Shown: positions 34,028 to 43,600 of the stretch, one piece after another | Numbering within the stretch: position 1 is the first letter of the stretch | Layout: every line of letters begins with the position of its first letter | Origin: Hyphomicrobium sp. 12-62-95 | GTDB taxonomy: Bacteria > Pseudomonadota > Alphaproteobacteria > Rhizobiales > Hyphomicrobiaceae | Assembly: GCA_002279935.1 (NCBI GenBank) | Contig: NCCZ01000002.1 | Location: 124,001 to 188,000, forward strand | DNA: 64,000 bases | Direction of reading: 5' to 3' | Notes under the pieces: model-generated | The model's database searches: none | What the model was told of the DNA's origin: nothing | The model's input: the letters and a program-made list of their open reading frames with translations, nothing else | Made by a program: the position numbers and the translations under genes

Positions 34028-34270
34028 ATGGTGGGGTCGGGGAGCGGCGCGGCGCGGCGGCTCGCCAAGCGCGGACGCGCAATGAAGGTGTGCGTCGGCC
34101 ACGATTACATGGACACGTTGCGGGCGGCGCGGCGGCGGAAACACGCTGACAAGCAGACGCGGTTGATGAACGAATTGCGCGCGATGCTTTTGGAGATGAA
34201 GGCGGCGCTGAAACAGGATTTCGCGGGCGCGACGGCGCAGGGCGCAAAGACGCGCGGACGGCGGCGCTAG
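34028..34270 (+). CDS. Doubtful small basic protein
   Basis: 80 residues from ATG 34028, strongly basic (Arg/Lys-rich) with one helical segment LMNELRAMLLEMKAALKQ. It has no clear ribosome site. It ends 4 bp before the stop of the converging MFS gene. It could be a real small DNA- or RNA-binding protein or a chance frame. Confidence 0.35.
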   Translation: MVGSGSGAARRLAKRGRAMKVCVGHDYMDTLRAARRRKHADKQTRLMNELRAMLLEMKAALKQDFAGATAQGAKTRGRRR

Positions 34271-34274
34271 CGCG

Positions 34275-35594
34275 TCAGCGCGCTGGTTCGGGCTCGGGTT
34301 CGGCGGTGGGGGCCGGGTCGTATTGGGCGACGGTGGCGGCGGCGATCGCGGCGTCGGCGAAGTCGCCGCGGTCTTCGGGTTTGGGGGCGGCGCGCAGGTT
34401 CATGCGGCCGAGGATGAAGACGATCAGCATCAGGTGCACGCTCGCCGTAAACACGAACAGCATGGGCATGCCCGCCACCTGGCGCACGAGGGAGGCGATG
34501 AGCGGGCCGACGGCGGCGCCGATGCCGAAGATGAGCAGGAGGCCGGAGGAGACTTCGACGAACTGGTCGGGCCGCGCGTTGTCGTTGGCATGCGCGACGG
34601 CGAGGGGATAGAGCGGGAAGGCGCCCATGCCGAAGACGAAGCCGGCGAGGATCATCGTGTCGGGGCCGGAGTTGGGCAGCATCGTGAGGGCGATGGCGGC
34701 ACCCAGCGCGATGGCGGTGGCGATGAGCATGACGAAGCGGCGGTCCATGCGATCGGAGACGCGGCCGAGCGGCCATTGCGCGATGGCGCCGCCCATAACG
34801 ACCGCGCTCATGAAGAGGCCGATGCCCTGCGTGTCGAGGCCGGCGTCGGAGGCGAAGACGGGGCCCAGCGTCCAGAAGGCGCCGTTGGCAAGGCCAACCG
34901 CGAAGCAGCCCGCGGTGCCGACGGGCGAAATGCGGGCCAGATCCTTCAGGCGCGGATGGACCTGGTGGACCATTTGCGGGTGCGCGGCGGCGGTGAAGGC
35001 GACGGGGAGGGCTGCGAACGAGACGAGGATCGAGGCGATGGCGAACAGGACGAACGTGTTGGGGTCGGCGAAGCCGAGCATGAGCTGACCGAGCGTGATC
35101 ACCGTCAGGTTGATGATGGTGTAGACCGAGAACACCGTGCCGCGAACGCGATTGTCGGCGCGTTCGTTGATCCAGCTTTCGATGATGATGTAGAGCACGG
35201 CGAAGCAGTAGCCGGTGGCGATGCGAAGGGCGAACCAGAGGACGGGTTCCACGAACATGGGATGGAGGAGCGCGATGCCGGAGGCGACCGACGTCATGGC
35301 GAGGTAGGCGCGGATGTGGCCGGCGCGGCGGACGAGCGTGGGGCCGTGCAGGCAGCCGGCGGTGAAGCCGAAGAAGTAGGCGGTGCCGAGCAGGCCCAGT
35401 TCGAAGGCGCGGAAGTTTTCCAAGTTGGCGCGCACGGGGATCAGCGTGCCTTGCAGGCCGTTGCCCATCAGGAGCAGCGCGACGGAGATCAGCAGGGCCG
35501 CGACAGGGGCAAGCGCTGCGGCGAGCGTCAACGGGGCGGCGTCCGCAGGATTGAACGCGGCGGCGTCGGGAGCGTTTCGCTTGTCTTGCAACAC
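34275..35594 (-). CDS. MFS transporter
   Basis: 439 residues with 12 predicted transmembrane helices. The family signature between helices 2 and 3 is present as GCLHGPTLVRRAGHIRA, and the second half has GRVSDRMDRRF. The layout resembles the YcaD-type branch of MFS proteins. The substrate is unknown. The start is a GTG (35594) followed by TTG; no good upstream ATG exists. The C-terminus is Glu/Pro-rich. Confidence 0.88.
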   Translation of the reverse strand: MLQDKRNAPDAAAFNPADAAPLTLAAALAPVAALLISVALLLMGNGLQGTLIPVRANLENFRAFELGLLGTAYFFGFTAGCLHGPTLVRRAGHIRAYLAMTSVASGIALLHPMFVEPVLWFALRIATGYCFAVLYIIIESWINERADNRVRGTVFSVYTIINLTVITLGQLMLGFADPNTFVLFAIASILVSFAALPVAFTAAAHPQMVHQVHPRLKDLARISPVGTAGCFAVGLANGAFWTLGPVFASDAGLDTQGIGLFMSAVVMGGAIAQWPLGRVSDRMDRRFVMLIATAIALGAAIALTMLPNSGPDTMILAGFVFGMGAFPLYPLAVAHANDNARPDQFVEVSSGLLLIFGIGAAVGPLIASLVRQVAGMPMLFVFTASVHLMLIVFILGRMNLRAAPKPEDRGDFADAAIAAATVAQYDPAPTAEPEPEPAR

Positions 35595-35631
35595 GACCTC
35601 TTACTGCGCGCTTCGTCGACCAAGCGTCGGC

Positions 35632-36018
35632 TCAGTCGAAGTCGCGGCGGTTCAACGTTGCGAGGACAGCGCCCGTTCCGTCCTTCAGTGTCAGTACGGT
35701 GTGTGTGGCGCTGGCTGATTTCACGGCTTCGAGGAGTTGCCGGATTTTGCGCTCGGTTTCCATCTTGTCGGGTGCGCAGGCCATGCGGGTGGAGACGAGC
35801 GGGCCGAAGGTGAGTTCGCCGGTGACGAACGAATAGCTGCCGAAGAACCGGTTGCAGCCGGAGAAGCCGGCAACGTCCTTTTCGCGGAATTGGATGTGGG
35901 CGTTGCCCGCATCGGGAAAGCCCCATTCGGAGCCGTTGAGCGTGGAGAGGGGATCGGCGGCGGTGGCGAGCGTGCTGGCGGCAGCGATGATGGCAAAGGA
36001 CGCGATAAGCGCACGCAT
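35632..36018 (-). CDS. META domain (HslJ-like) periplasmic protein
   Basis: 128 residues from ATG 36018 with a signal peptide (about 1-21, ending TAADP). The mature part has the META/HslJ core: LNGSEWGF, SGCNRFFGSYS and TRMACAPDKMETE. HslJ proteins are heat-inducible outer-membrane-associated proteins linked to novobiocin tolerance in E. coli. It stands in front of the MFS gene on the same strand, 37 nt apart. Confidence 0.88.
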   Translation of the reverse strand: MRALIASFAIIAAASTLATAADPLSTLNGSEWGFPDAGNAHIQFREKDVAGFSGCNRFFGSYSFVTGELTFGPLVSTRMACAPDKMETERKIRQLLEAVKSASATHTVLTLKDGTGAVLATLNRRDFD

Positions 36019-36092
36019 GATTTTGTTCCCGGGTCGGATGGCGGAGGCAGACGAGCGCATCATGGGGTCAAACCATGGCGTCAACAAGAAAA

Positions 36093-36121
36093 GCCCCGGT
36101 TCGCGGGAGAGCGACCGGGGC
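36093..36121 (-). promoter_or_regulatory. GC-rich hairpin upstream of the META gene
   Basis: 8-bp stem GCCCCGGT / ACCGGGGC with a 13-nt loop between the DUF2189 and META genes. It may be a terminator for the DUF2189 transcript, since AAAA flanks it on the plus strand and gives TTTT on the minus strand. Confidence 0.5.
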
Positions 36122-36213
36122 AGTTATGAAGGACCTGGAGTTTCATGCACTGCGTTTGGATTGGCACTGCTGCAAGCGGGCACTGCTGAAACGGAGGCGA
36201 GGCCGGCCCGGGC

Positions 36214-37053
36214 TCAGCCCTCGACGAGGCGGCCAGAGATCATTTCGACACCGCGCGGTTTGGCGATTTCGGCCGGCAGGGATGCGCGGACGGGTTCGAC
36301 CGACAGACGGTAGAGGTGCCACGTGGAATGGCCAATGATGGGGAGAAGCACAAGAAGCCCGAGGAACGCGGTCAACACCGAGAGGACGACGATGAACCCG
36401 ATGAAGAGCGCCCAGGCGATCATCGTGATGGGGTTCTTTTCAACGAGGCGGACGCTCGTGACCATGGCGGTGATGAAGTCGGTGTCGCGGTGATAGAGCA
36501 TCGGGAAGGAGATGACCGTCACGGCAAACACCGTGAAGCCGATCGCCGCGCCCGCGACGTTGCCCATCAAAAGGAAGAACCAGCCGGAGGGGCTGTCGAG
36601 CAGCTTGGAGAGGTAGCCGGTGTCGAAGGTGTTGATGCCAGCGAAGGCGAACGTGAGGACGGCTGCGATTTCGAGCCAGAAGATGAGGGCCAGAAAAGTC
36701 AGGAGCGCCATCCAGCCAAGATCGCGGCGGTGATGCTCGCGCGAAAGTCCGGCCCAGACGGCGGCGAGCGTGACGGGTTCACCGCGCTCGCGCAGGTCGC
36801 TGACGGCGTAGAAGGCGCTGGCGGCGAACGGGGCCACGAACGCAAAGCCCATCGCCAGGGGCCAGATCAGAAAGGGCAGGTCCATTTCGGAGAGGATGAA
36901 AAACATCAGCCAGCCGCCGGCGGCGAGCGCGAGGCCGATGGCAATGCCGTAGGACGGGTAAGCGCGAAAATCGGAAATGCCAGCGACAACGGCCTCGTTC
37001 AGGTCGTCGAGCGTGACTTTGCGTATGTCCGGCCACTTATTCGTCGATGACAT
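36214..37053 (-). CDS. DUF2189 membrane protein
   Basis: 279 residues from ATG 37053 (MSSTNKWPDIRKVTLDDL), with six hydrophobic segments. The cytoplasmic N-terminus and the paired helices, with motifs such as GISDFRAYPSYGIA and HRDTDFITAMVTS, are the DUF2189 pattern, often annotated as a cytochrome oxidase subunit I-like protein without evidence. Function unknown. The longer open frame to 37188 has no conserved start. Confidence 0.87.
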   Translation of the reverse strand: MSSTNKWPDIRKVTLDDLNEAVVAGISDFRAYPSYGIAIGLALAAGGWLMFFILSEMDLPFLIWPLAMGFAFVAPFAASAFYAVSDLRERGEPVTLAAVWAGLSREHHRRDLGWMALLTFLALIFWLEIAAVLTFAFAGINTFDTGYLSKLLDSPSGWFFLLMGNVAGAAIGFTVFAVTVISFPMLYHRDTDFITAMVTSVRLVEKNPITMIAWALFIGFIVVLSVLTAFLGLLVLLPIIGHSTWHLYRLSVEPVRASLPAEIAKPRGVEMISGRLVEG

Positions 37054-37228
37054 GCGTCGGGCTCCCCATCTGGACGCGTCAGCACGCCGCAGGACTATTG
37101 CGGTGCGACATCCAAGCACAGGCATCCTAGAGTTTATTTGACGGCCGTCAAATCCCGCGAAAGTCGAATTCCCGGGAAAGGTGTTCAACTCCCTGTCGCT
37201 GATCAGACTTTTTCTCGGCTGATGGGCG

Positions 37229-37987
37229 TCAGCGCGCCGTGTTGCCGGCGTCGACGGGGAGGCAGACGCCGGTGATCATGGCGGCATCAGGCGACAGGAG
37301 GAAGGCGACGGCAGCTGCCACATCGCGCGGACTGGCGACGCGGCCGAGCGGGAGGGCGGCGCCCAATTCGGCAAGACGGCGGGCTCTATCCCCTGGGGAT
37401 GCATCGGCTGCTAACATGGCCGTATCGGTATCGCCGGGGCAGACGGCGTTGATGCGGATGCGATCGCGCGCATGGTCGAGCGCCATGGAGCGGGTCAGTT
37501 GTACGACGGCGCCTTTGCTGGCCGCGTAGGCGACGGCAGCTTCGGCTCCGACGAGGCCCCAGTCGGAGGCGATGTTAACGATGGCGCCGCCGGTGTCCTG
37601 GCGCTGCATCTGGCGAACGGCTGAGCGCGAGAAGCGGAAGACGGCGGTCGCGTTGGTTGCGAACGTGCGGTCCCAATCGGCGTCGCTGCATTGGGGTGCG
37701 GTGCCAGGAATGAGAATTCCAGCGTTGTTGACCAACGCATCGAGCCGGCCGAAGCGGGTGATGGCCGTCGCGATGGTTTGTTCCGCTGCACCAGCTTCGG
37801 TGACGTCGCCCTGGCAGAACACTGCTGTGCCGCCTTTGGCGCGAATGGCGTCAGTCATGTTGGACCCGCGTGCGCCATCGCGACCGGTGAGGACAACCTT
37901 TGCGCCGCGCGCTGCACACATTTCCGCGATCGCGGCGCCGATCCCGGACGTGGCGCCCGTGATTGCAACCACGAGGTCTTGAAGCAT
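37229..37987 (-). CDS. Short-chain dehydrogenase/reductase
   Basis: 252 residues from ATG 37987. The Rossmann motif TGATSGIG, the NNAG motif (LVNNAGILIPG), catalytic Ser in NIASDWG, and YAASK are all present, and the C-terminus ends MITGVCLPVDAG as in classical SDRs. It should be an NAD(P)-dependent alcohol/ketone oxidoreductase with an unknown substrate. It stands alone. Confidence 0.92.
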   Translation of the reverse strand: MLQDLVVAITGATSGIGAAIAEMCAARGAKVVLTGRDGARGSNMTDAIRAKGGTAVFCQGDVTEAGAAEQTIATAITRFGRLDALVNNAGILIPGTAPQCSDADWDRTFATNATAVFRFSRSAVRQMQRQDTGGAIVNIASDWGLVGAEAAVAYAASKGAVVQLTRSMALDHARDRIRINAVCPGDTDTAMLAADASPGDRARRLAELGAALPLGRVASPRDVAAAVAFLLSPDAAMITGVCLPVDAGNTAR

Positions 37988-38136
37988 GCTTGTTATCCTC
38001 GGGATGGAATTGATCCGTATTATGGACAATCACCTAAATTTGCCACTTCCGGGTTTTTTCTTGCAACCTTCGCCGCGCAATTCTAGTTCAAGATCACACG
38101 GGGAAGTGTGTGTTCCTGCAAATCGAGGAGATGGGC

Positions 38137-38475
38137 ATGAAAATCAAACTGGCCCTCGCGGCCGCGGCCATCCTGGGCGCATTCGCGATTACGGCACCGT
38201 CGAACGCGGCTCCGCTTGCCGGTGCTGGCGTTGCGACGCAAGGTGCGAAGGTGGACGCCAAGGCGACGGAAGAAGTCCGTCACCGCCGCTGGCATCGTCG
38301 CCATTGGCGTCATCGCCATTGGGGGCATCGCCGCCACTGGCGTCATCGCCACTATGGATACCGGCCGTATTACTATCGGCCGTACTATGGGTACAACAAC
38401 TACTACGGTGGGTATCCCTACTACGGCGGCCGTCACTTCCGCCGCGGCGGCGTTTACTTCGGCTTCGGTTTCTAA
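38137..38475 (+). CDS. Small exported His/Arg/Tyr-rich protein
   Basis: 112 residues from ATG 38137 with GAGGAG just upstream. A signal peptide (about 1-24, ending SNAAP) is followed by a low-complexity mature part: first a His/Arg/Trp repeat (HRRHWRHRHWGHRRHWR) and then a Tyr/Gly-rich tail with FRRGG and ending FGFGF. Such proteins are frequent in Rhizobiales, often annotated as hypothetical; metal binding is plausible from the histidines. A strong terminator follows. Confidence 0.82.
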   Translation: MKIKLALAAAAILGAFAITAPSNAAPLAGAGVATQGAKVDAKATEEVRHRRWHRRHWRHRHWGHRRHWRHRHYGYRPYYYRPYYGYNNYYGGYPYYGGRHFRRGGVYFGFGF

Positions 38476-38502
38476 GCCGCCGCGACTGTCATGAAAACAT
38501 TT

Positions 38503-38539
38503 GGGCCGGAGGATCACGATCCTCCGGCCCATTGTTTTT
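38503..38539 (+). terminator. Strong rho-independent terminator
   Basis: A 13-bp perfect palindrome GGGCCGGAGGATC / GATCCTCCGGCCC with a 2-nt centre, followed by ATTGTTTTT. It ends the His-rich protein gene and may also stop the converging gene. Confidence 0.88.
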
Positions 38540-38567
38540 AGCGGCTCTTGGGCTTAACCCAAGACGC

Positions 38568-39107
38568 TTACTTTTTTTCACCGGCTGCTTCGGCGGTGCC
38601 GTGCTTGGCCTTGATGCTGGCGATGCCGTCCTTGAAGATGCCGTCGATGACCTTGCGGGCTTCCTTATCTTCGGCGCCATTGCTGTCGTAGGTCGCGGAC
38701 CACAGGACGTTGATTTCGTCGAGATCGTCATCGTCAGGGGCGACGGAGAACATGGCGGTGTAGTTCTTCACCGGCAGCGGGCTTTCCGTGATCTCATACT
38801 TGTAGCTCGTGGTCCCCTTCTCCAGCAGCTTCTCCTTGATGATGCCGCCATCCTTAAGGGTGAGCGTGCGCATTTCAGTGTCGCCGTCCTTGGAGGCTTC
38901 ACATTTGGCGATCGCAGGATGCCATTCGGAGATCGCGCACCAGCCGCCGATCTTTTCCCAAAGTGCTGTGCGTTCCGCTTCCGTCTTGGTTGCGTCAACG
39001 TTGATCTCGAGCTTCTTGGCCGAGACCAGCGACGCGGCACCGGCGGGCGCCATGGCCAGCCCAAATGCCGTGCCGGCGACAATCGCGGTTGCGAGAACGT
39101 GCTTCAT
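38568..39107 (-). CDS. Secreted SRPBCC-family protein
   Basis: 179 residues with a signal peptide (about 1-24, ending AGAAS). The mature protein has the helix-grip pattern of START/SRPBCC (polyketide-cyclase-like) proteins: ALWEKIGGWCAISEWHPAI near the start and a long C-terminal helix (KVIDGIFKDGIASIKAK). These bind hydrophobic ligands. Function here is unknown. Confidence 0.8.
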   Translation of the reverse strand: MKHVLATAIVAGTAFGLAMAPAGAASLVSAKKLEINVDATKTEAERTALWEKIGGWCAISEWHPAIAKCEASKDGDTEMRTLTLKDGGIIKEKLLEKGTTSYKYEITESPLPVKNYTAMFSVAPDDDDLDEINVLWSATYDSNGAEDKEARKVIDGIFKDGIASIKAKHGTAEAAGEKK

Positions 39108-39222
39108 GTTTCACTCCCAGGGAGCTGCTCTCAGGCAGCGGTTGGGCCGGCAGCACCGGCTTCTTGTAACTATGTAACATTTGAGGCCGTGCTGCGGCAA
39201 GTCCGGCCGGGAGATACTCGCC

Positions 39223-39687
39223 ATGCTTTGCATTCGCCTGGCCACCAGGGCCGACTTGCCGGTGCTTGCTGATCTTCTCGGCGAACTGTTCGCTCAGGAG
39301 CGGGAATTTTCTCCCGATCGGGCGGCGCAATTACGCGGGCTCGTTCTTTTGTTGGAGCGGGGCGATGCCGTGCGGATCATGGTGGCCGAACGGGACGGCC
39401 AGGTCGTGGGGATGGGCGTTCTGCATATCGGTGTTTCGACCTATCTGGGGGCGAAGGTCGGCATGCTCGAAGATGTGATCGTCACAGCGGCGCAGCGTGG
39501 AGCGGGGATCGGACGGCGGCTTCTGGCGGGGCTCATCGAGCAGGGGCGCGCGGACGGCTTGCAGCGGATCACCTTGTTGACGGACCACGACAACGTGGCG
39601 GGGCAGGCCTTCTACGAAGGGTTCGGGTTCACGCGGTCGACGATGTTGCCCTACCGGCTCATGCTTACGAAGTCAGCAACGGCCTAG
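39223..39687 (+). CDS. GNAT-family N-acetyltransferase
   Basis: 154 residues from ATG 39223. The acetyl-CoA loop is visible as AAQRGAGIGRRLLAG, with the preceding strand MLEDVIV and a C-terminal FYEGFGFTRS. Acceptor substrate unknown. Its end overlaps by 4 nt the end of the converging small membrane-protein gene. Confidence 0.92.
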   Translation: MLCIRLATRADLPVLADLLGELFAQEREFSPDRAAQLRGLVLLLERGDAVRIMVAERDGQVVGMGVLHIGVSTYLGAKVGMLEDVIVTAAQRGAGIGRRLLAGLIEQGRADGLQRITLLTDHDNVAGQAFYEGFGFTRSTMLPYRLMLTKSATA

Positions 39688-40025
39688 CGCAGGGGGCCGT
39701 GATCGTCTTTGTCATTGGGATCGCGCATGTCGCAGACACCGTCGTAAGGCAACGTCATGACGCCTATGCCCATCGAGACGCTGCCAAAGGTGAGAGCATT
39801 GAAGGCATAGAGCAGGAAAATAGCGACAAAGGGCTCCTGAGCCTCGACGAGGAGATCCTTCAGACCGGCAAGATTGCTCCAGATCATCAGCGAAGCAACG
39901 ATCACGCCGATGGCGAGGCCCGTCGCCAGATGAAGACCGAGGAAGCGGATCAGAGTGGGCATCTGAAGCCCGCCGGGCTGGGACGATCCGCCGGGCGGCG
40001 CGTTGCGTTGACCCCGATTTTCCAT
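39684..40025 (-). CDS. Small two-helix membrane protein
   Basis: 113 residues. Hydrophobic helices at about 28-50 and 65-92, with a Pro/Gly-rich N-terminus and a charged tail (RDPNDKDDHGPLR). The start at ATG 40025 has a plausible ribosome site upstream (AGGTG). Common hypothetical type in Rhizobiales. No function assigned. Confidence 0.75.
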   Translation of the reverse strand: MENRGQRNAPPGGSSQPGGLQMPTLIRFLGLHLATGLAIGVIVASLMIWSNLAGLKDLLVEAQEPFVAIFLLYAFNALTFGSVSMGIGVMTLPYDGVCDMRDPNDKDDHGPLR

Positions 40026-40137
40026 AGGTCACCTGAGTTGCGCCCTGGCGCGACCGTAGTGTGGGCGCGTTTCTCATGGCAATGTTTGAGTCGTCGCATT
40101 CGTTCCCTGCGCAGGGTCATTCGTGCATAAAGAAGAA

Positions 40138-40581
40138 ATGATCGGGTCCTTCATTCGGATGTCCGGCGCCCTAGCTGCGCTCTTGTTGGCTGCCTGCTCG
40201 AGTGCGCCGGCACCCGCAGTCGTATCTCCTGCAGATGTGCCTACGCAGGACGCCGCGACGCGGACCATGCCCGTCGTTGCGGGGCGGCCGGCGCGGGTGT
40301 TCGTGTTCGCGGGGTGGGATGCGGCGTGCGCTACGACGGCCGCGCCGCAGGTGACGGTCACGACCGCGCCGGCACAGGGCGACGTCTCGTTCCGGCCCGG
40401 GCAAGCAACGTCTATCGCGGCTTCGGCGGGCGGCACATGCGGCGGGCGGACGGTGACCGGCACCGGCGTGTATTACACGGCGCGGGCGGGGTCATCGGGT
40501 ACCGACCGGTTCGCGGTCGAGGCGAAACTCGCTTCAGGAGAGACCGACCGGCGCGTGTTCGAGGTGACGATCGCAGAGTAG
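40138..40581 (+). CDS. Hypothetical lipoprotein
   Basis: 147 residues from ATG 40138: a signal peptide ending in the lipobox LLAAC (about residue 20) and then a mature domain of beta character, with two widely spaced cysteines (ACATT and GTCGG) that could form a disulphide. The end (DRFAVEAKLASGETDRRVFEV) suggests an Ig-like or beta-sandwich fold. No family recognised. Confidence 0.75.
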   Translation: MIGSFIRMSGALAALLLAACSSAPAPAVVSPADVPTQDAATRTMPVVAGRPARVFVFAGWDAACATTAAPQVTVTTAPAQGDVSFRPGQATSIAASAGGTCGGRTVTGTGVYYTARAGSSGTDRFAVEAKLASGETDRRVFEVTIAE

Positions 40582-40592
40582 AGCGGCGGGGA

Positions 40593-42317
40593 TCAGATCT
40601 TGCGGGGTTCGGGATCGCCGGCGGTGACGCGATAGGCGTAGCTCGTCTCGGACTTGACGGAGGCGGTGTCGGGCAGGATCGCGCTCGGCGTAACGCGTTT
40701 TGCGGTGACGTCGAAGGTGTCCTTCATGACGTCACAGACGACATAGCCGTGATGGCGGGAATCGAGATCGACGATGGTGCGATCATTGCCGCCGCCGGGG
40801 CCGGCCCATGGTTCGAGATTACGCAGGAACGACGAGATCGCCGTGCAGGTGAATTCGGGCGCAACGCAGGCGGAGTTTTGATCCTTCCAATCCTTCAGGA
40901 CGCGCGTCACGAAGTGAGAATGCACGTCGCCAGAGAGCACGACCGGATTTTTGGCGCGGTGCTTCTCCATGAGATCGACGACGCGCTGACGGGCGACCGT
41001 GTAACCACCCCACCCATCGGTCCAGATCATCGTTTCGGTGCGCGGTTCCTTCCAATTGCAGTCGGCGCGGCTGTCGATGGCGGCCATCATGACGCCCTGC
41101 GCGAGGACGTTCCAAACGGCTTTGGACGTGTCGAACTGGCGTTCGAGCCAACGCGACTGCTCGCGGCCCAGCATCTCGCGGGCACTGCCATCGGCGCCGA
41201 TCATGGCTTCGATTTCGGGGCATTCGCCGAGAGAGAGCGTGCGGGCGTTGCCGCGCAGGCCCTTCGCACATGCTTGATCCGACCTGTACTGGCGCTCATC
41301 GAGCATATTGAGACGCAGGAGGTTGCCGAAGTCGAAGGCGCGGTAGAGTTGGCGGCGCGTGGCGACGACGGGCAGAACAGAAAGACGCACCGGCATATTT
41401 TCGAAGTAAGCGCGATACGCGGCGATGCGGGTGGCGACGAAGTCTTCCGCTTCGCGGACTTCGGAAATATCGGCGGCGTAGTCGTTCTCGACTTCGTGGT
41501 CGTCCCAGGTGACGATGAAGGGGCAGGTGCGGTGGGCGTATTGCAGGCGCGGATCGGATTTGTATTCGGCGTAGCGGCGGCGGAACTGGGACAGTGTTTT
41601 GACTTTTGCCGTGCGGTCAAATTTCAGGAAGCGTGCGCGCTTCTGGTCTTCGGAGAGGCTCTCGCAGCCGGGGCGGCGCACCAAAGGCGGCGCGTCGAAG
41701 CGGTAGAATTCGTCGTAGGTCTTTTCATAGATGTAGTCGCCGAGGTGGACGATGAACTCGGGTTCGTCGCGGGCCATCAATTCGTAGGCGTGGGGAAAAG
41801 CGAATTCGTATTCGGCGCAGGAGCAGAAGGCGAAGCGGAGTTTTTCCGGCATACTGCCGGCGGCGGGGGCCGTGCGCGTCAGGCCTTCGGTCACATAATC
41901 GCCGAGCGTGAAGCGGTAGGCGTAGCGCGTGGCGGGTTGCAATCCTGTTGCTTCGACGTGGACCGCATAGCCCTTGTCGGCGGACGCGATCGCGGTGCCC
42001 GTGGCTGCAATCGGCCGGCCGCTTCGCTCCAGATCGCGGATTTCCCAGCCGATGCGGTAGGCGTCTTCGGGCAAGCCCCAGCGTTTGCCGTCCTCGAGAT
42101 CGAGCGCGAGACGGCACCAGAGCACGACGCCATCGGGCAATGGATCGCCGGAGGCTGCGCCCAACATCTGGAAGGGGTCGCTTTTGAGACCCGTGCCGCT
42201 AGCTGCCGTGACGCGGGCCGGGGCCATCATGCCGGCGGCTGCGGCAGCGAACGCACTTTGCAGCAATGCCCGGCGGGAGATGCGGTGGCGACCCTTTGCG
42301 ATATGACTTTCCGACAT
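40593..42317 (-). CDS. phoD: PhoD-like alkaline phosphatase, Tat-exported
   Basis: 574 residues. The N-terminus carries a twin-arginine signal (SRRALLQSAFAAAAAG), so it should be exported folded. PhoD features are seen: the GDPLPDGVVLWCRL start of the mature domain, HLGDYIYEK, TWDDHEVENDY, and VLSGDVHSHF. PhoD is a Ca/Fe-dependent phosphodiesterase/monoesterase that releases phosphate from organic esters. It is convergent with the lipoprotein gene. Start ATG 42317 is just ahead of the basic region of the signal. Confidence 0.93.
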   Translation of the reverse strand: MSESHIAKGRHRISRRALLQSAFAAAAAGMMAPARVTAASGTGLKSDPFQMLGAASGDPLPDGVVLWCRLALDLEDGKRWGLPEDAYRIGWEIRDLERSGRPIAATGTAIASADKGYAVHVEATGLQPATRYAYRFTLGDYVTEGLTRTAPAAGSMPEKLRFAFCSCAEYEFAFPHAYELMARDEPEFIVHLGDYIYEKTYDEFYRFDAPPLVRRPGCESLSEDQKRARFLKFDRTAKVKTLSQFRRRYAEYKSDPRLQYAHRTCPFIVTWDDHEVENDYAADISEVREAEDFVATRIAAYRAYFENMPVRLSVLPVVATRRQLYRAFDFGNLLRLNMLDERQYRSDQACAKGLRGNARTLSLGECPEIEAMIGADGSAREMLGREQSRWLERQFDTSKAVWNVLAQGVMMAAIDSRADCNWKEPRTETMIWTDGWGGYTVARQRVVDLMEKHRAKNPVVLSGDVHSHFVTRVLKDWKDQNSACVAPEFTCTAISSFLRNLEPWAGPGGGNDRTIVDLDSRHHGYVVCDVMKDTFDVTAKRVTPSAILPDTASVKSETSYAYRVTAGDPEPRKI

Positions 42318-42457
42318 GCTGTTCCTGCTCAATTCCCGCGCGGCGCTGCGCTGGCCTGTCTTGCCGCCGTCGCAAACCCGATCGGTACTTTAACAAACGG
42401 GTTTCGGGTGCCATATAGCGGCCTCTTGCCTTGATAGCTCTGGAGTTGCAACACCCG

Positions 42458-43600
42458 ATGACGACGCCCCACCTGCCCGCCGCCATGCATACACCCGCCT
42501 ACGTGCTCGATGTGGCGAGCCTGAAGCGCAATCTGGAGACGGCGGCGCGGCTGAAAGCTGAGACCGGCATCAAGATGCTGTTGGCCACCAAGGCGTGGGC
42601 GATGCCGGCTGCCTTTCCGCTGATGCGCGATACGCTCGACGGCACAACCGCGTCGGGCGAGTACGAGGCACGCATGGGCCGGGAAGAGTTCGGCAAGGAG
42701 GTGCACGTCTATGCGCCGGCTTACGGCCCGGGCGAGGTGGAGCGTCTCGTCACCATCGCCGACCACATCTATTTCAACTCGCCGGGTCAACTCGCCAAGC
42801 ATATGGGCACCGCGAAGGCGGCCGGCCGTCACGTCGGCGTGCGCATCAATCCCGGGTTCTCGATGGCGACGCTGGGGGGCGAATTGTACGATCCGTGCGC
42901 GCCGGGTTCGCGCTTTGGCACGACGAAGGCCGAGAGCGGCGGAATCCCGTGGGGCGAAATCGACATTCTGCACGCGCATGCGCTGTGCGAAGCGCGCGAG
43001 GAAGGCTCCGTCGGGCTCATCAAGCACGTGGCGGAACACTTTGCCGACGAGATCCGGCAGGTGAAGGCCGTCAACTTCGGCGGCGGGCATTTCATGAACC
43101 GGCCCGGGTATAAGCTCGAGCCGTTGATCGCGGCGTTGCAGGAGTTTCGGAAGGCGTTCGGCGTGGATGTGATTCTTGAGCCCGGCGCGGGGCTTGTGGT
43201 CAACACCGGTTGGCTTGTCGCCACCGTGCTCGATCTGCATCGCAACGAAAAAGACATCGCCATTCTCGACACGTCGGCGTCAACGCATATGCCGGACGTT
43301 TTGGAAGTGCCTTACACACCGATCATCATCGGGGCGAAAAAGGCGGGCGTGCTGGCGCACACATATGTTCTTGGCGGCAAGACGTGCATGACCGGCGACG
43401 TGATCGGCGAATACTCCTTTGCGGAGCCGTTGAAGGTGGGCGACCGGCTGATCTTCACCGACATGATGCAGTATTCATTCGTGAAGAACACGACCTTCAA
43501 CGGTACGCCGCTGCCGGATCTCTCCATCCTGCACGAGGATGGGCGTTACGAAGTACTGCGCTCGTATGGGTACGACGAATTCCGCCGGCGGCTGGGTTAA
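42458..43600 (+). CDS. nspC: Carboxynorspermidine decarboxylase
   Basis: 380 residues, a fold type III PLP decarboxylase. The Schiff-base lysine is Lys45 in LLATKAW, and the NspC-type [26 protein letters not shown] and [12 protein letters not shown] segments are present. It makes (nor)spermidine from the carboxy precursor. In bacteria it is usually beside carboxynorspermidine dehydrogenase, which is not in this window. ATG 42458 is preferred to a TTG nine codons upstream. Confidence 0.93.
   Translation: MTTPHLPAAMHTPAYVLDVASLKRNLETAARLKAETGIKMLLATKAWAMPAAFPLMRDTLDGTTASGEYEARMGREEFGKEVHVYAPAYGPGEVERLVTIADHIYFNSPGQLAKHMGTAKAAGRHVGVRINPGFSMATLGGELYDPCAPGSRFGTTKAESGGIPWGEIDILHAHALCEAREEGSVGLIKHVAEHFADEIRQVKAVNFGGGHFMNRPGYKLEPLIAALQEFRKAFGVDVILEPGAGLVVNTGWLVATVLDLHRNEKDIAILDTSASTHMPDVLEVPYTPIIIGAKKAGVLAHTYVLGGKTCMTGDVIGEYSFAEPLKVGDRLIFTDMMQYSFVKNTTFNGTPLPDLSILHEDGRYEVLRSYGYDEFRRRLG

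Noticed and set aside
33382..34068. A 228-residue minus-strand frame through the repeat cluster
   Set aside because: It runs through palindromic repeats, is Arg/Pro-rich, and shows no family pattern.
34323..35813. A 496-residue plus-strand frame rich in Gly, Glu and Asp
   Set aside because: It is the reverse of the MFS gene, and its composition is what antisense of a membrane protein gives.
40314..42434. A 706-residue open frame on the plus strand
   Set aside because: It is antisense to phoD, whose protein has all family motifs and a Tat signal; the plus-strand product has no recognisable features and is an effect of GC-rich codons.
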